Assembly (NCBI GenBank): GCA_003370465.1
Contig: QQTG01000021.1
Coordinates: 1-64,000, forward strand
Source: Kangiella sp. HD9-110m-PIT-SAG07
Lineage (GTDB): Bacteria > Pseudomonadota > Gammaproteobacteria > Enterobacterales > Kangiellaceae
DNA: 64,000 nucleotides
Reading direction: 5' to 3'
Made by a program: the position numbers and the translations under genes. This document shows, in pieces, positions 28,063-36,217 of this stretch. Position 1 is the stretch's first letter. Every line of letters begins with the position of its first letter. The notes beneath the pieces were generated by a model. That model did not search any database. It worked only from the letters and a program-made list of their open reading frames with translations, and was not told the origin of the DNA.

Positions 28063-28153
28063 TGCGTCTGACTGCCTGCTTTTTACCCAAAACGGTATCT
28101 TTTTACCGCTCTTTTGACTAAGATGTTGTCTTTATGAATTTTAGTATTTCTGC

Positions 28154-28167
28154 TTAACACGTGTTAA
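28154..28167. promoter_or_regulatory. 14-base perfect palindrome in the aceE leader
   Basis: TTAACACGTGTTAA is an exact palindrome 33 bases before the aceE ATG and about 90 bases downstream of the PdhR-type site. The length and symmetry suggest an operator for a dimeric regulator. I do not recognise the factor. Confidence 0.4.
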
Positions 28168-28200
28168 ATAAATGCATGTGGCTGTCAAAAGGCGATAAAT

Positions 28201-30882
28201 ATGTCTGAAAACGATTTAAAAAGAACCGCGTCAGAAACAGATGTTGATCCGATAGAAACTCAAGAATGGATCGAGGCGCTAGATGCGGTAATGGCTGAAG
28301 AAGGCGTCGAACGTGCGCACTACTTACTGGAAAAGCTAGTAGCCAAAGCACGCCGTGCTGGCGCGAACTTACCATTCGATTTAACGACCGCTTATTTAAA
28401 TACCATTCCTCCTGCGCAAGAAGCGCACATGCCGGGCGATCAGGAAATGGAGCGCCGTTTGCGCGCCATCATTCGTTGGAATGCTATTGCGATTGTCCTG
28501 CAAGCTTCGAATAAAGAATTAGAGTTAGGTGGTCACTTATCCAGCTTTGCTTCGAGTGCAACTCTCTATGACGTGGGTTTCAACCACTTCTTTAAAGGTA
28601 ATGACGAAGATAAAGGTGATTTAATTTATTACCAAGGCCACTCGTCGCCGGGTATTTATGCCCGAGCTTTCCTTGAAGGTCGTTTAAGTGAAGAGCAATT
28701 AAGTAATTTCCGTCAGGAAGTTGACGGCAAAGGCTTATCATCGTATCCACATCCTTGGTTAATGCCGGACTTCTGGCAGTTCCCAACGGTATCGATGGGC
28801 TTAGGGCCAATCCAAGCAATTTATCAAGCACGATTCTTAAAGTACTTAGAGAACCGTGGTTTAGCTGATACCAAAGGTCGTAAAGTTTGGGCTTTCTTAG
28901 GTGATGGCGAAATGGACGAGCCAGAGTCGATGGGTGCGATAAGTTTGGCCGGTCGAGAAAAGCTCGATAATTTAATTTTTGTGGTTAACTGTAACTTGCA
29001 ACGCCTTGATGGTCCTGTTCGCGGTAATGGCAAGATTATTCAAGAGCTAGAAGGTGAATTCCGGGGTTCAGGTTGGAGCGTATTAAAGGTTATCTGGGGC
29101 CGTTATTGGGATCCGCTATTAGCGCGTGATACTGATGGTCGCTTGCGTCAGGTGATGGAAGAAACGGTTGATGGTGAATACCAGAACTGTAAAGCCAAAG
29201 GCGGTGCTTACACCCGTGAACACTTCTTTGGTAAAGATCCTAAGTTAAAAGAAATGGTTGCCAATATGTCGGATGAAGATATTTGGCGCTTGAATCGTGG
29301 TGGCCACGATCCACATAAAGTTTATGCGGCTTATCATAAAGCGGTAAATACTGAAGGGCAGCCTACGGTTATCTTGGCTAAGACGGTCAAAGGCTACGGC
29401 ATGGGTTCATCTGGTGAGGGCAAAAACGCTGCACACCAAATGAAGAAGATGAATCTAGAAGCCTTAAAGCATTTCCGCGATCGCTTTAACGTCCCGATTC
29501 CTGACGATAAGTTAGAAGATGTTCCTTTCTACCATCCTGGTGATGATAGTGAGGAAATTAAATATATGCACGAGCGCCGTGAAAAGCTCCATGGTCACTT
29601 GCCAGCACGCCGTGTTGAAACGAAAAGCCTTGATATTCCAACGCTGGATGCTTTCGAGGCATTGTTAAAATCAAGTGGTGACCGTGAAATATCGACCACG
29701 ATGGCATTTGTTCGTGGCTTAAATGTTTTGTTAAAAGATAAAGGCCTAAAAGAACGTATCGTACCGATTATTCCTGATGAAGCGCGTACCTTCGGTATGG
29801 AGGGTATGTTCCGTCAGATTGGTATTTATTCGTCAGTAGGACAACTTTATGATCCGGTCGATTCAGATCAAATCATGTACTACCGCGAAGACAAAAAAGG
29901 CCAGATCCTAGAAGAGGGTATCAACGAAGCCGGTGCTATGTCATCGTGGATGGCGGCAGCGACCAGTTATTCGAGCAATAACTTGCCGATGATTCCATTC
30001 TATATTTTCTACTCAATGTTTGGTTTCCAACGTATTGGTGACTTGGCATGGGCAGCAGGCGATATGCAGGCTCGTGGTTTCTTAATCGGCGCGACTTCAG
30101 GCCGTACAACATTGAACGGTGAAGGCTTACAGCACCAAGACGGTCATAACCACCTGTTCTCAGCGACGATTCCAAACTGCGTCAGCTATGACCCAACTTA
30201 TGCTTATGAAGTTGCGGTGATTATACGCGAAGGTATGCGTCGTATGTACAAAGACCAAGAAAACGTCTTCTACTACATTTCTACCCTGAACGAAAATTAT
30301 GCTCACCCAGAGATGCCGGAAGGCGTTGAAGAAGGGATTATCAAGGGTATGTACCAGCTGAAGTCGAATAAGTCGCGCAAGAAAGCACCTCGCGTCCAGT
30401 TATTGGGTAGTGGCTCTATTTTACGTGAAGTCGAGCATGCGGCTGAGTTGCTTGAAGAAGACTTTGGTGTTCTTTCTGATATATGGTCAGTTCCGAGCTT
30501 TACAGAGCTTCGTCGTGAAGGTTTAGCTGTTGAGCGTGAAAACATGCTTCACCCTGATAAGAAAGCTAAGAAGTCATACGTCGAGAAATGCCTTGAAAAG
30601 CAAAAAGGACCGGCTATCGCTGCAACGGACTATATCAAGTCTTATTCAGATCAGATTCGTTCCTTCGTTCCAATGAACTATACGGTTCTTGGTACGGACG
30701 GTTTTGGTCGTTCTGATAGCCGTGAAAACTTACGTCGTTTCTTTGAGGTCGATCGCTACTATATTGTTGTCGCGGCGCTTAAAGCGTTGGCTGACGATGG
30801 CGACATTGACGCGAAAGAAGTTACGAAGGCAATCAAGCGTTATAACATTGACGCTGATAAAGCTGACCCAACAACCCTATAA
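28201..30882 (+). CDS. aceE: AceE, pyruvate dehydrogenase E1 component (homodimeric)
   Basis: AceE is the thiamine-diphosphate E1 enzyme that decarboxylates pyruvate and acetylates the lipoyl groups of AceF. The 893-residue product is of the single-chain type (E. coli 887). It shows GGHLSSFASSATLYDVGFNH, the ThDP motif starting GDGEMDEPESMGA and ending in VVNCNLQRLDGPVRGNGK, and the activation-loop region with FGMEGMFRQIGIYS. LQHQDGHNHL and the E. coli-like SSWMAAATSYS are also present. aceF starts 15 bases after the stop. Two palindromes upstream suggest regulated transcription. Confidence 0.98.
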   Translation: MSENDLKRTASETDVDPIETQEWIEALDAVMAEEGVERAHYLLEKLVAKARRAGANLPFDLTTAYLNTIPPAQEAHMPGDQEMERRLRAIIRWNAIAIVLQASNKELELGGHLSSFASSATLYDVGFNHFFKGNDEDKGDLIYYQGHSSPGIYARAFLEGRLSEEQLSNFRQEVDGKGLSSYPHPWLMPDFWQFPTVSMGLGPIQAIYQARFLKYLENRGLADTKGRKVWAFLGDGEMDEPESMGAISLAGREKLDNLIFVVNCNLQRLDGPVRGNGKIIQELEGEFRGSGWSVLKVIWGRYWDPLLARDTDGRLRQVMEETVDGEYQNCKAKGGAYTREHFFGKDPKLKEMVANMSDEDIWRLNRGGHDPHKVYAAYHKAVNTEGQPTVILAKTVKGYGMGSSGEGKNAAHQMKKMNLEALKHFRDRFNVPIPDDKLEDVPFYHPGDDSEEIKYMHERREKLHGHLPARRVETKSLDIPTLDAFEALLKSSGDREISTTMAFVRGLNVLLKDKGLKERIVPIIPDEARTFGMEGMFRQIGIYSSVGQLYDPVDSDQIMYYREDKKGQILEEGINEAGAMSSWMAAATSYSSNNLPMIPFYIFYSMFGFQRIGDLAWAAGDMQARGFLIGATSGRTTLNGEGLQHQDGHNHLFSATIPNCVSYDPTYAYEVAVIIREGMRRMYKDQENVFYYISTLNENYAHPEMPEGVEEGIIKGMYQLKSNKSRKKAPRVQLLGSGSILREVEHAAELLEEDFGVLSDIWSVPSFTELRREGLAVERENMLHPDKKAKKSYVEKCLEKQKGPAIAATDYIKSYSDQIRSFVPMNYTVLGTDGFGRSDSRENLRRFFEVDRYYIVVAALKALADDGDIDAKEVTKAIKRYNIDADKADPTTL

Positions 30883-30897
30883 TTGGAGGAGGTTCCC

Positions 30898-32625
30898 TTG
30901 GCAAATTTAACTGAGGTAAAAGTCCCCGATATTGGCGATGCCAGTGGGGTTGAGATCATCGAAGTTCTTGTCAGCGAAGGTGATGAGATTGGTATTGATG
31001 ACGGTTTAATTGTTCTCGAAACCGATAAAGCGACGATGGAAGTTCCATCGAGCGATGTTGGTGTGGTTAAGTCGGTCGAAGTTAAAGTCGGTGACAAGGT
31101 ATCAGAAGGCGACTTAATCTTAAAAATTGAAGCTTCTAGCGATAGCTCTGACGACGAAATTAAGTCGGAAGACTCTTCATCAAAAGATGAGCAGTCGGAA
31201 GAGCAGGATGACTCTGAAGATGCAAGCTCAGAAAGTAGCAGCGCTGATAAAAATAGCTCTGGTAAAAATAGCTCTGAGGAAGATGACTCAAAGAAAGCGA
31301 GTAAGTCTAAATCATCGGGCTCATCACGTTCAGAAGCGATCACTATTCCAGACATAGGCGACTCAGAAGGCGTAGAGGTTATCGAGGTCAGCGTCAAAGA
31401 AGGCGATGAGGTAGAAGAAGACGACAGCTTAATCGTGCTTGAGACAGAAAAAGCGACGATGGAAGTTCCATCACCGTTTGCTGGAACTGTCGAAGCGATT
31501 AGCGTCAAGGTTGGCGATAAAGTCAGCCAGGGCGACGAGATTGGTTCGATGAAAGTCACTGATACTGGCTCTAATGAAGATGATTCTGATTCAGATGACT
31601 CAACTGACGAGTCGTCTCAGCAGGCTGAGAAAGAAACCAGTGTCAAAGATGAGCCGATGCCGAAGTCTGACTACAAGCCTGCACCAGTGGCGGTAGCGCC
31701 GTATGAGCGCAACGAAGGTGAATTAATTCATGCTAGCCCGGCTGTACGTCGGTTGGCGCGTGAGTTCGGTGCGGACTTATCGAAAGTAAAAGGTTCAGGA
31801 CGTAAAAATCGTATCTTGAAAGAAGATGTTCAATCTTATATTAAGTTTGAGTTATCGCGTCCGAAAGCAACGGCTAACTCTGGTACGGCGGCTTCAGCTG
31901 ACTTGCCTGAGATTGACTTCTCGAAGTTTGGCGATGTCGAAGAAAAGTCGCTATCGCGTATTCAAAAAATCAGTAGTGTGACGTTGCAACGTAACTGGAA
32001 TTTGATTCCACACGTTACGCAACATGATGAAGCTGATATTACTGAATTAGATCAATTCCGTAAATCGATGAAAGAAGAAGCTGCGAAAGAAGGTGTTCGA
32101 CTAACGCCATTGGCGTTTATCATGAAAGCCTTGGTCGCGAGCTTGAAAGCTTTCCCAACCTTCAACTCGTCGCTAGCAGCTGATGGTGAAACTCTAGTAT
32201 TGAAGAAGTATTTCAATATTGGTGTTGCTGTTGATACGCCTGATGGTTTGGTGGTTCCGGTGATTCGTGACGTGGACAAAAAGTCGGTGTATCAGTTGGC
32301 GAATGAACTAGCGGAAATGTCCGAGAAGGCACGTGATAAGAAGCTGACCGCAAAAGACATGCAAGGTAGCTCGATGACAATCTCATCGTTAGGTGGTATC
32401 GGTGGTACTTCGTTTACGCCAATCGTGAACTGGCCGGATGTTGCTATCCTTGGCCTATCACGCAACCAGATGAAGCCTGTGTGGAACGGTAAAGACTTTG
32501 AACCACGTATGATGTTGCCAATGTCGTTATCCTACGATCACCGTGTCATTGATGGTGCTGTGGCGGCTCGCTTTACGGTTCACTTGTCTAAGATGTTGGC
32601 GGATATTCGTCGCACGATACTTTAA
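30898..32625 (+). CDS. aceF: AceF, dihydrolipoamide acetyltransferase (E2)
   Basis: AceF forms the core of the pyruvate dehydrogenase complex and passes acetyl groups to CoA. Two lipoyl domains carry their lysines at K44 (TDKATMEVP) and K185 (TEKATMEVP). The linkers are very rich in Ser, Asp and Glu rather than the usual Ala and Pro. The E1/E3-binding domain (HASPAVRRLAREFGADLSKV) follows, then the catalytic domain with H548 and D552 in YDHRVIDGA. The start is probably TTG at 30898, five bases after an ideal GGAGGAGG; no nearby ATG fits. The product is 575 residues. E. coli AceF has three lipoyl domains; this one has two. Confidence 0.96.
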   Translation: MANLTEVKVPDIGDASGVEIIEVLVSEGDEIGIDDGLIVLETDKATMEVPSSDVGVVKSVEVKVGDKVSEGDLILKIEASSDSSDDEIKSEDSSSKDEQSEEQDDSEDASSESSSADKNSSGKNSSEEDDSKKASKSKSSGSSRSEAITIPDIGDSEGVEVIEVSVKEGDEVEEDDSLIVLETEKATMEVPSPFAGTVEAISVKVGDKVSQGDEIGSMKVTDTGSNEDDSDSDDSTDESSQQAEKETSVKDEPMPKSDYKPAPVAVAPYERNEGELIHASPAVRRLAREFGADLSKVKGSGRKNRILKEDVQSYIKFELSRPKATANSGTAASADLPEIDFSKFGDVEEKSLSRIQKISSVTLQRNWNLIPHVTQHDEADITELDQFRKSMKEEAAKEGVRLTPLAFIMKALVASLKAFPTFNSSLAADGETLVLKKYFNIGVAVDTPDGLVVPVIRDVDKKSVYQLANELAEMSEKARDKKLTAKDMQGSSMTISSLGGIGGTSFTPIVNWPDVAILGLSRNQMKPVWNGKDFEPRMMLPMSLSYDHRVIDGAVAARFTVHLSKMLADIRRTIL

Positions 32626-32664
32626 GGTAATGGCTAATTTGCTGGATCTTGTTTATTAGAGATA

Positions 32665-32733
32665 GGCGATAAAATCTAATTGGAAAATGCTCATTTAGGT
32701 AACTAAACGCCGCACTTCTAATTAGATTTTGCC
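32665..32733. repeat. Long inverted repeat between aceF and lpdA
   Basis: AAAATCTAATT at 32671-32681 pairs exactly with AATTAGATTTT at 32720-32730. The arms extend through GGC (32665-32667, with a GAT bulge) to GCC (32731-32733). The loop is 38 bases. With no T-run after it this is not an ordinary terminator; it could adjust lpdA expression relative to aceEF or be a small repeat element. Confidence 0.5.
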
Positions 32734-32900
32734 TTAGCCTCAAGCAAATTTTCACATTACTGAGAATTACGAAAGACTTTGTTTTGGCGGTAAATCGAAA
32801 TCATTGATGATTTTTCAGCCAAATTAGGTAAAATACGCGCCACATAAGCGCTTAAAATTTAAGAGTTGAAACTCTAAATTCAGATAGAAAAGAGGAACTC

Positions 32901-34319
32901 ATGAGTAATTTACACGCTCAAGTCGTTGTTTTAGGAAGTGGCCCTGGCGGCTATAACGCTGCATTCCGTGCTGCTGATTTAGGCATGGACGTCATTTTAA
33001 TTGAAAAATACGCTACTTTAGGCGGTGTTTGTTTGAACGTGGGTTGTATCCCATCAAAAGCATTACTGCACACGGCTAAAGTGATTGATGAAGCCGAAGA
33101 AATGTCTGCCCACGGTGTTGATTTTGGTAAGCCAAAGTTTGATATCGACAAAATCCGTGACTATAAAGACGGTGTTATCAAGCAATTGACTGGTGGTTTG
33201 GCTGGTATGGCGAAAGGCCGTAAAGTTAAAACCGTTCAAGGCTACGGTAAATTTACTGGTGCTAACGAAATCGAAGTTGAGCATGATGGTAAAAAGCAAA
33301 AAGTAACTTTTGATAACGCGATTATTGCGGCGGGTTCACGTGTGGTTGACCTACCATTCTTACCAGAAGATGATCGTATTGTTGATTCAACCGGTGCGCT
33401 AGAGCTTCGTGACGTTCCTAAGCACATGTTGGTTATCGGTGGCGGTATCATCGGCCTAGAAATGGCAACGGTTTACCGTGCGCTAGGCGCTAAAATCACT
33501 GTGGTTGAGATGGCTGATCAGCTAATCCCAGCTGCGGATAAAGATGTGGTTAAAGTTTTAGAGAAATTCATCAAAGGTAAGTACGAAAATATCTTGATGG
33601 AAACGAGCGTGACTAAAGTTGAAGCTAAGAAAGACGGTTTATACGTCACTTTCGAAGGCAAGAACGCCCCAGAAAAACCACAGAAATTCGACATGATTTT
33701 ATCAGCAGTTGGCCGCCGTCCAAACGGTGATTTACTTGACGCTGATAAGGCTGGCGTAGAAGTAACGGATCGCGGCTTCATCGAGACTGATAAGCAGATG
33801 CGCACAAACATTCCGCACATCTACGCTATCGGCGATATTGTAGGTCAGCCAATGTTAGCGCATAAAGCGACTGCTGAATCACACGTGGCAGCAGAAGTCA
33901 TTGCTGGTAAGAAGCATTACTTCGACCCGTTAACAATTCCTTCAGTGGCATACACTGATCCAGAAGTTTCATGGGTTGGGTTAACTGAGAAAGAAGCGAA
34001 AGAGCAAGGTGTTGATTACGGCGTGGGCAAATTCCCGTGGGCTGCTTCAGGCCGTGCGATCGGCGTAGACCGCAAAGAAGGTTTCACTAAGTTGTTGTTT
34101 GATAAGAAAAACAACCGCGTTATTGGTGGTGCCATTGTTGGTGTTAACGCTGGTGAATTGATTGCAGAAGTTGGTTTAGCGATTGAGATGGGTTGTGATG
34201 CTGAAGATATCGGCCTTACGATTCATGCACACCCAACATTGTCTGAGTCAGTGACATTCGCTGCAGAGGTTTATGAAGGTGTTTGTACTGATCTTCCTCC
34301 TCAGCGCAAGAAGAAGTGA
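32901..34319 (+). CDS. lpdA: Lpd, dihydrolipoamide dehydrogenase (E3)
   Basis: Lpd reoxidises dihydrolipoamide with FAD and NAD+ for the pyruvate and 2-oxoglutarate dehydrogenase complexes. The 472-residue product (E. coli 474) has the FAD-binding VVLGSGPGGYNAAFRAADLG and the redox disulfide C44/C49 in GGVCLNVGCIPSKALLH. NAD-binding is at VIGGGIIGLEMATVYRALG, and the second FAD segment is YAIGDIVGQPMLAHKA. The active-site HAHPTLSES lies near the C-terminus. AGAGGAAC precedes the ATG. The 275-base gap from aceF suggests a promoter of its own, as in E. coli. Confidence 0.98.
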   Translation: MSNLHAQVVVLGSGPGGYNAAFRAADLGMDVILIEKYATLGGVCLNVGCIPSKALLHTAKVIDEAEEMSAHGVDFGKPKFDIDKIRDYKDGVIKQLTGGLAGMAKGRKVKTVQGYGKFTGANEIEVEHDGKKQKVTFDNAIIAAGSRVVDLPFLPEDDRIVDSTGALELRDVPKHMLVIGGGIIGLEMATVYRALGAKITVVEMADQLIPAADKDVVKVLEKFIKGKYENILMETSVTKVEAKKDGLYVTFEGKNAPEKPQKFDMILSAVGRRPNGDLLDADKAGVEVTDRGFIETDKQMRTNIPHIYAIGDIVGQPMLAHKATAESHVAAEVIAGKKHYFDPLTIPSVAYTDPEVSWVGLTEKEAKEQGVDYGVGKFPWAASGRAIGVDRKEGFTKLLFDKKNNRVIGGAIVGVNAGELIAEVGLAIEMGCDAEDIGLTIHAHPTLSESVTFAAEVYEGVCTDLPPQRKKK

Positions 34320-34328
34320 TAAATTGCC

Positions 34329-34428
34329 TTTTTCTTTTATAGCTTTGTCTGCTCCATGCTCAAGTGCTCACGTATTTCATATACGCTCCGCATTTGCGCG
34401 TGGTGCATCCGCGCTATAAAAGGAAAAA
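34329..34428. repeat. Structured inverted-repeat element downstream of lpdA
   Basis: TTTTTCTTTTATAGC (34329-34343) is complementary, but for one missing base, to GCTATAAAAGGAAAAA (34413-34428). Inside are GCGCG/CGCGC arms (34396-34414) and, on the - strand, CGTAT/ATACG. This 100-base fold begins nine bases after the lpdA stop and fills much of the 324-base gap to the next gene. It may be a small repeated palindromic element or a 3'-end RNA structure. The rest of the gap holds a terminator at 34583-34606. Confidence 0.5.
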
Positions 34429-34582
34429 TACTAATTTATTTTAAAACTTTAATCTTTCCTAGGCTTTGTGTATGGAGCTTTTCATAGTCGGTCATTTACT
34501 TTATGTAATCCCCTGACTCGAATAAAGTTGATGCCTCGCTTAGAAAAAAAACCTCAGTTTTAGCTTGTGTTATTGGACTTCT

Positions 34583-34606
34583 AAAAGCCTCCTCCTGGGG
34601 GCTTTT
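34583..34606 (+). terminator. Hairpin terminator upstream of the small lipoprotein gene
   Basis: AAAAGCCTCC, loop TCCT and GGGGGCTTTT form a ten-pair stem with one G-U pair, ending in TTTT. It lies 37 bases before the next ATG and probably ends lpdA or leader transcription. Confidence 0.75.
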
Positions 34607-34643
34607 CTGTAACTGTGATAATAAACAATAAAGGGAAAACACT

Positions 34644-35030
34644 ATGAAAATTATTATACTATCGATACTTTTGGTTATTTCTTTAAGTGCTTGTAATACC
34701 AGCCATCCGCTAAGAAATTTAAATAATCACAATATTGAATATTTAGTTGATGAAGCTGAAACCATTGATGATATTAGGTTAAGCATCCTTCGCGCAGGGC
34801 AAGTCTTAGGCTGGAAAATGGATACAGTGAAGCCTGGCTTGATTCGTGGCACATTACACTTAAGAGCCCACACAGCTGTGGTTGATATTCCTTATTCACT
34901 AACTGACTACAGTATTATTTATGTAGATAGTAATAACTTAGATTATGACGGACACAGTATCCATCGTAGTTACCCACGTTGGGTCAACAATTTAAGAGCA
35001 AAAATTGATGAGTATATTGCTTCTCGATAA
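34644..35030 (+). CDS. Small putative lipoprotein of unknown function
   Basis: The 128-residue product begins with a lipoprotein signal, MKIIILSILLVISLSAC, with the lipobox LSAC and Cys17 as the likely lipidated residue. The mature part contains AGQVLGWKMDTVKPGLIRGTL, an alternating pattern like other small periplasmic beta-proteins, and a YDGHSIHRSYPRWV stretch near the C-terminus. I do not recognise a named family. It is followed by a bidirectional terminator and stands alone. AAAGGG sits before the ATG. Confidence 0.8.
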   Translation: MKIIILSILLVISLSACNTSHPLRNLNNHNIEYLVDEAETIDDIRLSILRAGQVLGWKMDTVKPGLIRGTLHLRAHTAVVDIPYSLTDYSIIYVDSNNLDYDGHSIHRSYPRWVNNLRAKIDEYIASR

Positions 35031-35045
35031 TTATTGGGTGGTAAG

Positions 35046-35076
35046 TAAAAAGGCTTCCAGTTTGGAAGCCTTTTTT
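35046..35076. terminator. Bidirectional terminator between convergent genes
   Basis: AAAAAGGCTTCCA, loop GTT and TGGAAGCC are followed by TTTTTT. With A-runs and T-runs on both sides, it can serve both the lipoprotein gene (+) and the transporter gene (-). Confidence 0.95.
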
Positions 35077-35099
35077 GTTTCTAAAGTCACAACCGAAGC

Positions 35100-36053
35100 C
35101 TAAGGAGATGGCGACTCCTTGCTGATTTTTGATTTCTTTTTACCTGCGACAGCAGTTGTGGCCGAGCCTAATACCACCATGACAGAGCCGACAATACTTA
35201 AAGCATTCATAGGTTCGTCTGGAAGGTAGTCTGGGAAGAAGTAAGCGACCACTTTCATCGCCATGATCGTGATCAATGGGGTTAATGCCAGAATAGCGCT
35301 AACGCGTGATGCTTCCCAATGGGCTAGCGCTTCTGCAAAGGCACCGTAAGCGACTATGGTGTTAAGGCAACAGAATATCAGTAAAGCCCAGCCTAGGGTG
35401 TTTAATGAGAAAACCTGGCTCGGTTCGCTCCAGGGAACTAGCATAACCGTGCTCGCGATGTAGATAATGAACATGATCTGGTTAGAGGTAAAGGTATTCA
35501 GCAGCTGCTTCTGGGCTAGGGCGTAAGCTGCCCATGTGACTGCTGCCAACAACATCCAAAACAAACCAATAGTATAGGCGCCATCAAGGTTACTCAAGAT
35601 TTCAGCAAAGCGCATATTAAAAAATAACACCAGCCCGACGACAAAAGAGCTAAATCCTAGCCATTGCCACTTATTAAAGCTTTCTTTGAAAACTATAAGG
35701 CCGCCTAACAACATAAACATGGGCGCGGTTTGGATCATGACTTGAGCACTACTAGGTGTGATTTTGTCGACGCCAAATAAATAAAATACATAGTTGGCGC
35801 AAAGTCCGAAGATAGCGATAAGCATCAGAATGCCAACAAGGCCTTTTAGGGCTTTAAAATTTGGAATTCGTTTGCGCACAGCCATGTAGAAGAAGACGAA
35901 AACGGCGGCGACAGCGAAACGATACCAAGTGACGGTAACGGCGTCCATTTGAAGTAACACGCCTTTTAGTGCGATGGGGAGAAGCCCCCACAAGAAGACA
36001 GTGGTTAGCGATAACGTGAGGCCCAATTGCCAGCGACCGGATACAGTGTGCAT
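35100..36053 (-). CDS. EamA/DMT-family transporter
   Basis: The 317-residue product has about ten membrane segments arranged as two EamA repeats of roughly 140 residues. The first begins at FLWGLLPIALKGVLLQMDAV and the second at FWMLLAAVTWAAYALAQKQL. The drug/metabolite transporter superfamily includes exporters of amino acids and metabolites and some nucleotide-sugar carriers; the substrate cannot be read from sequence. The C-terminal tail is basic and Ser-rich (KKKSKISKESPSP). It stands alone and divergent from the dipeptidyl peptidase gene. Confidence 0.9.
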   Translation of the reverse strand: MHTVSGRWQLGLTLSLTTVFLWGLLPIALKGVLLQMDAVTVTWYRFAVAAVFVFFYMAVRKRIPNFKALKGLVGILMLIAIFGLCANYVFYLFGVDKITPSSAQVMIQTAPMFMLLGGLIVFKESFNKWQWLGFSSFVVGLVLFFNMRFAEILSNLDGAYTIGLFWMLLAAVTWAAYALAQKQLLNTFTSNQIMFIIYIASTVMLVPWSEPSQVFSLNTLGWALLIFCCLNTIVAYGAFAEALAHWEASRVSAILALTPLITIMAMKVVAYFFPDYLPDEPMNALSIVGSVMVVLGSATTAVAGKKKSKISKESPSP

Positions 36054-36217
36054 AATGACTCTCGAACTGACATAAAGTCCGCATTATGTAATAAATAGCT
36101 CGTTGAGACTAGCCATTAGCGGCACTAAAGCTTAAAAAGTTAGCTGGCCTCAGCGTTGATTGTTTCGGCTGTAAATTCTATGATGCGTTATCTAAAAAAT
36201 ACGGGGAATATAAGGTT

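Noticed and set aside
30840-31559. 239-residue open frame on the - strand inside aceF
   Set aside because: Ser/Thr/Leu-rich translation typical of an antisense shadow; it lies over the biased codons of the aceF linkers.
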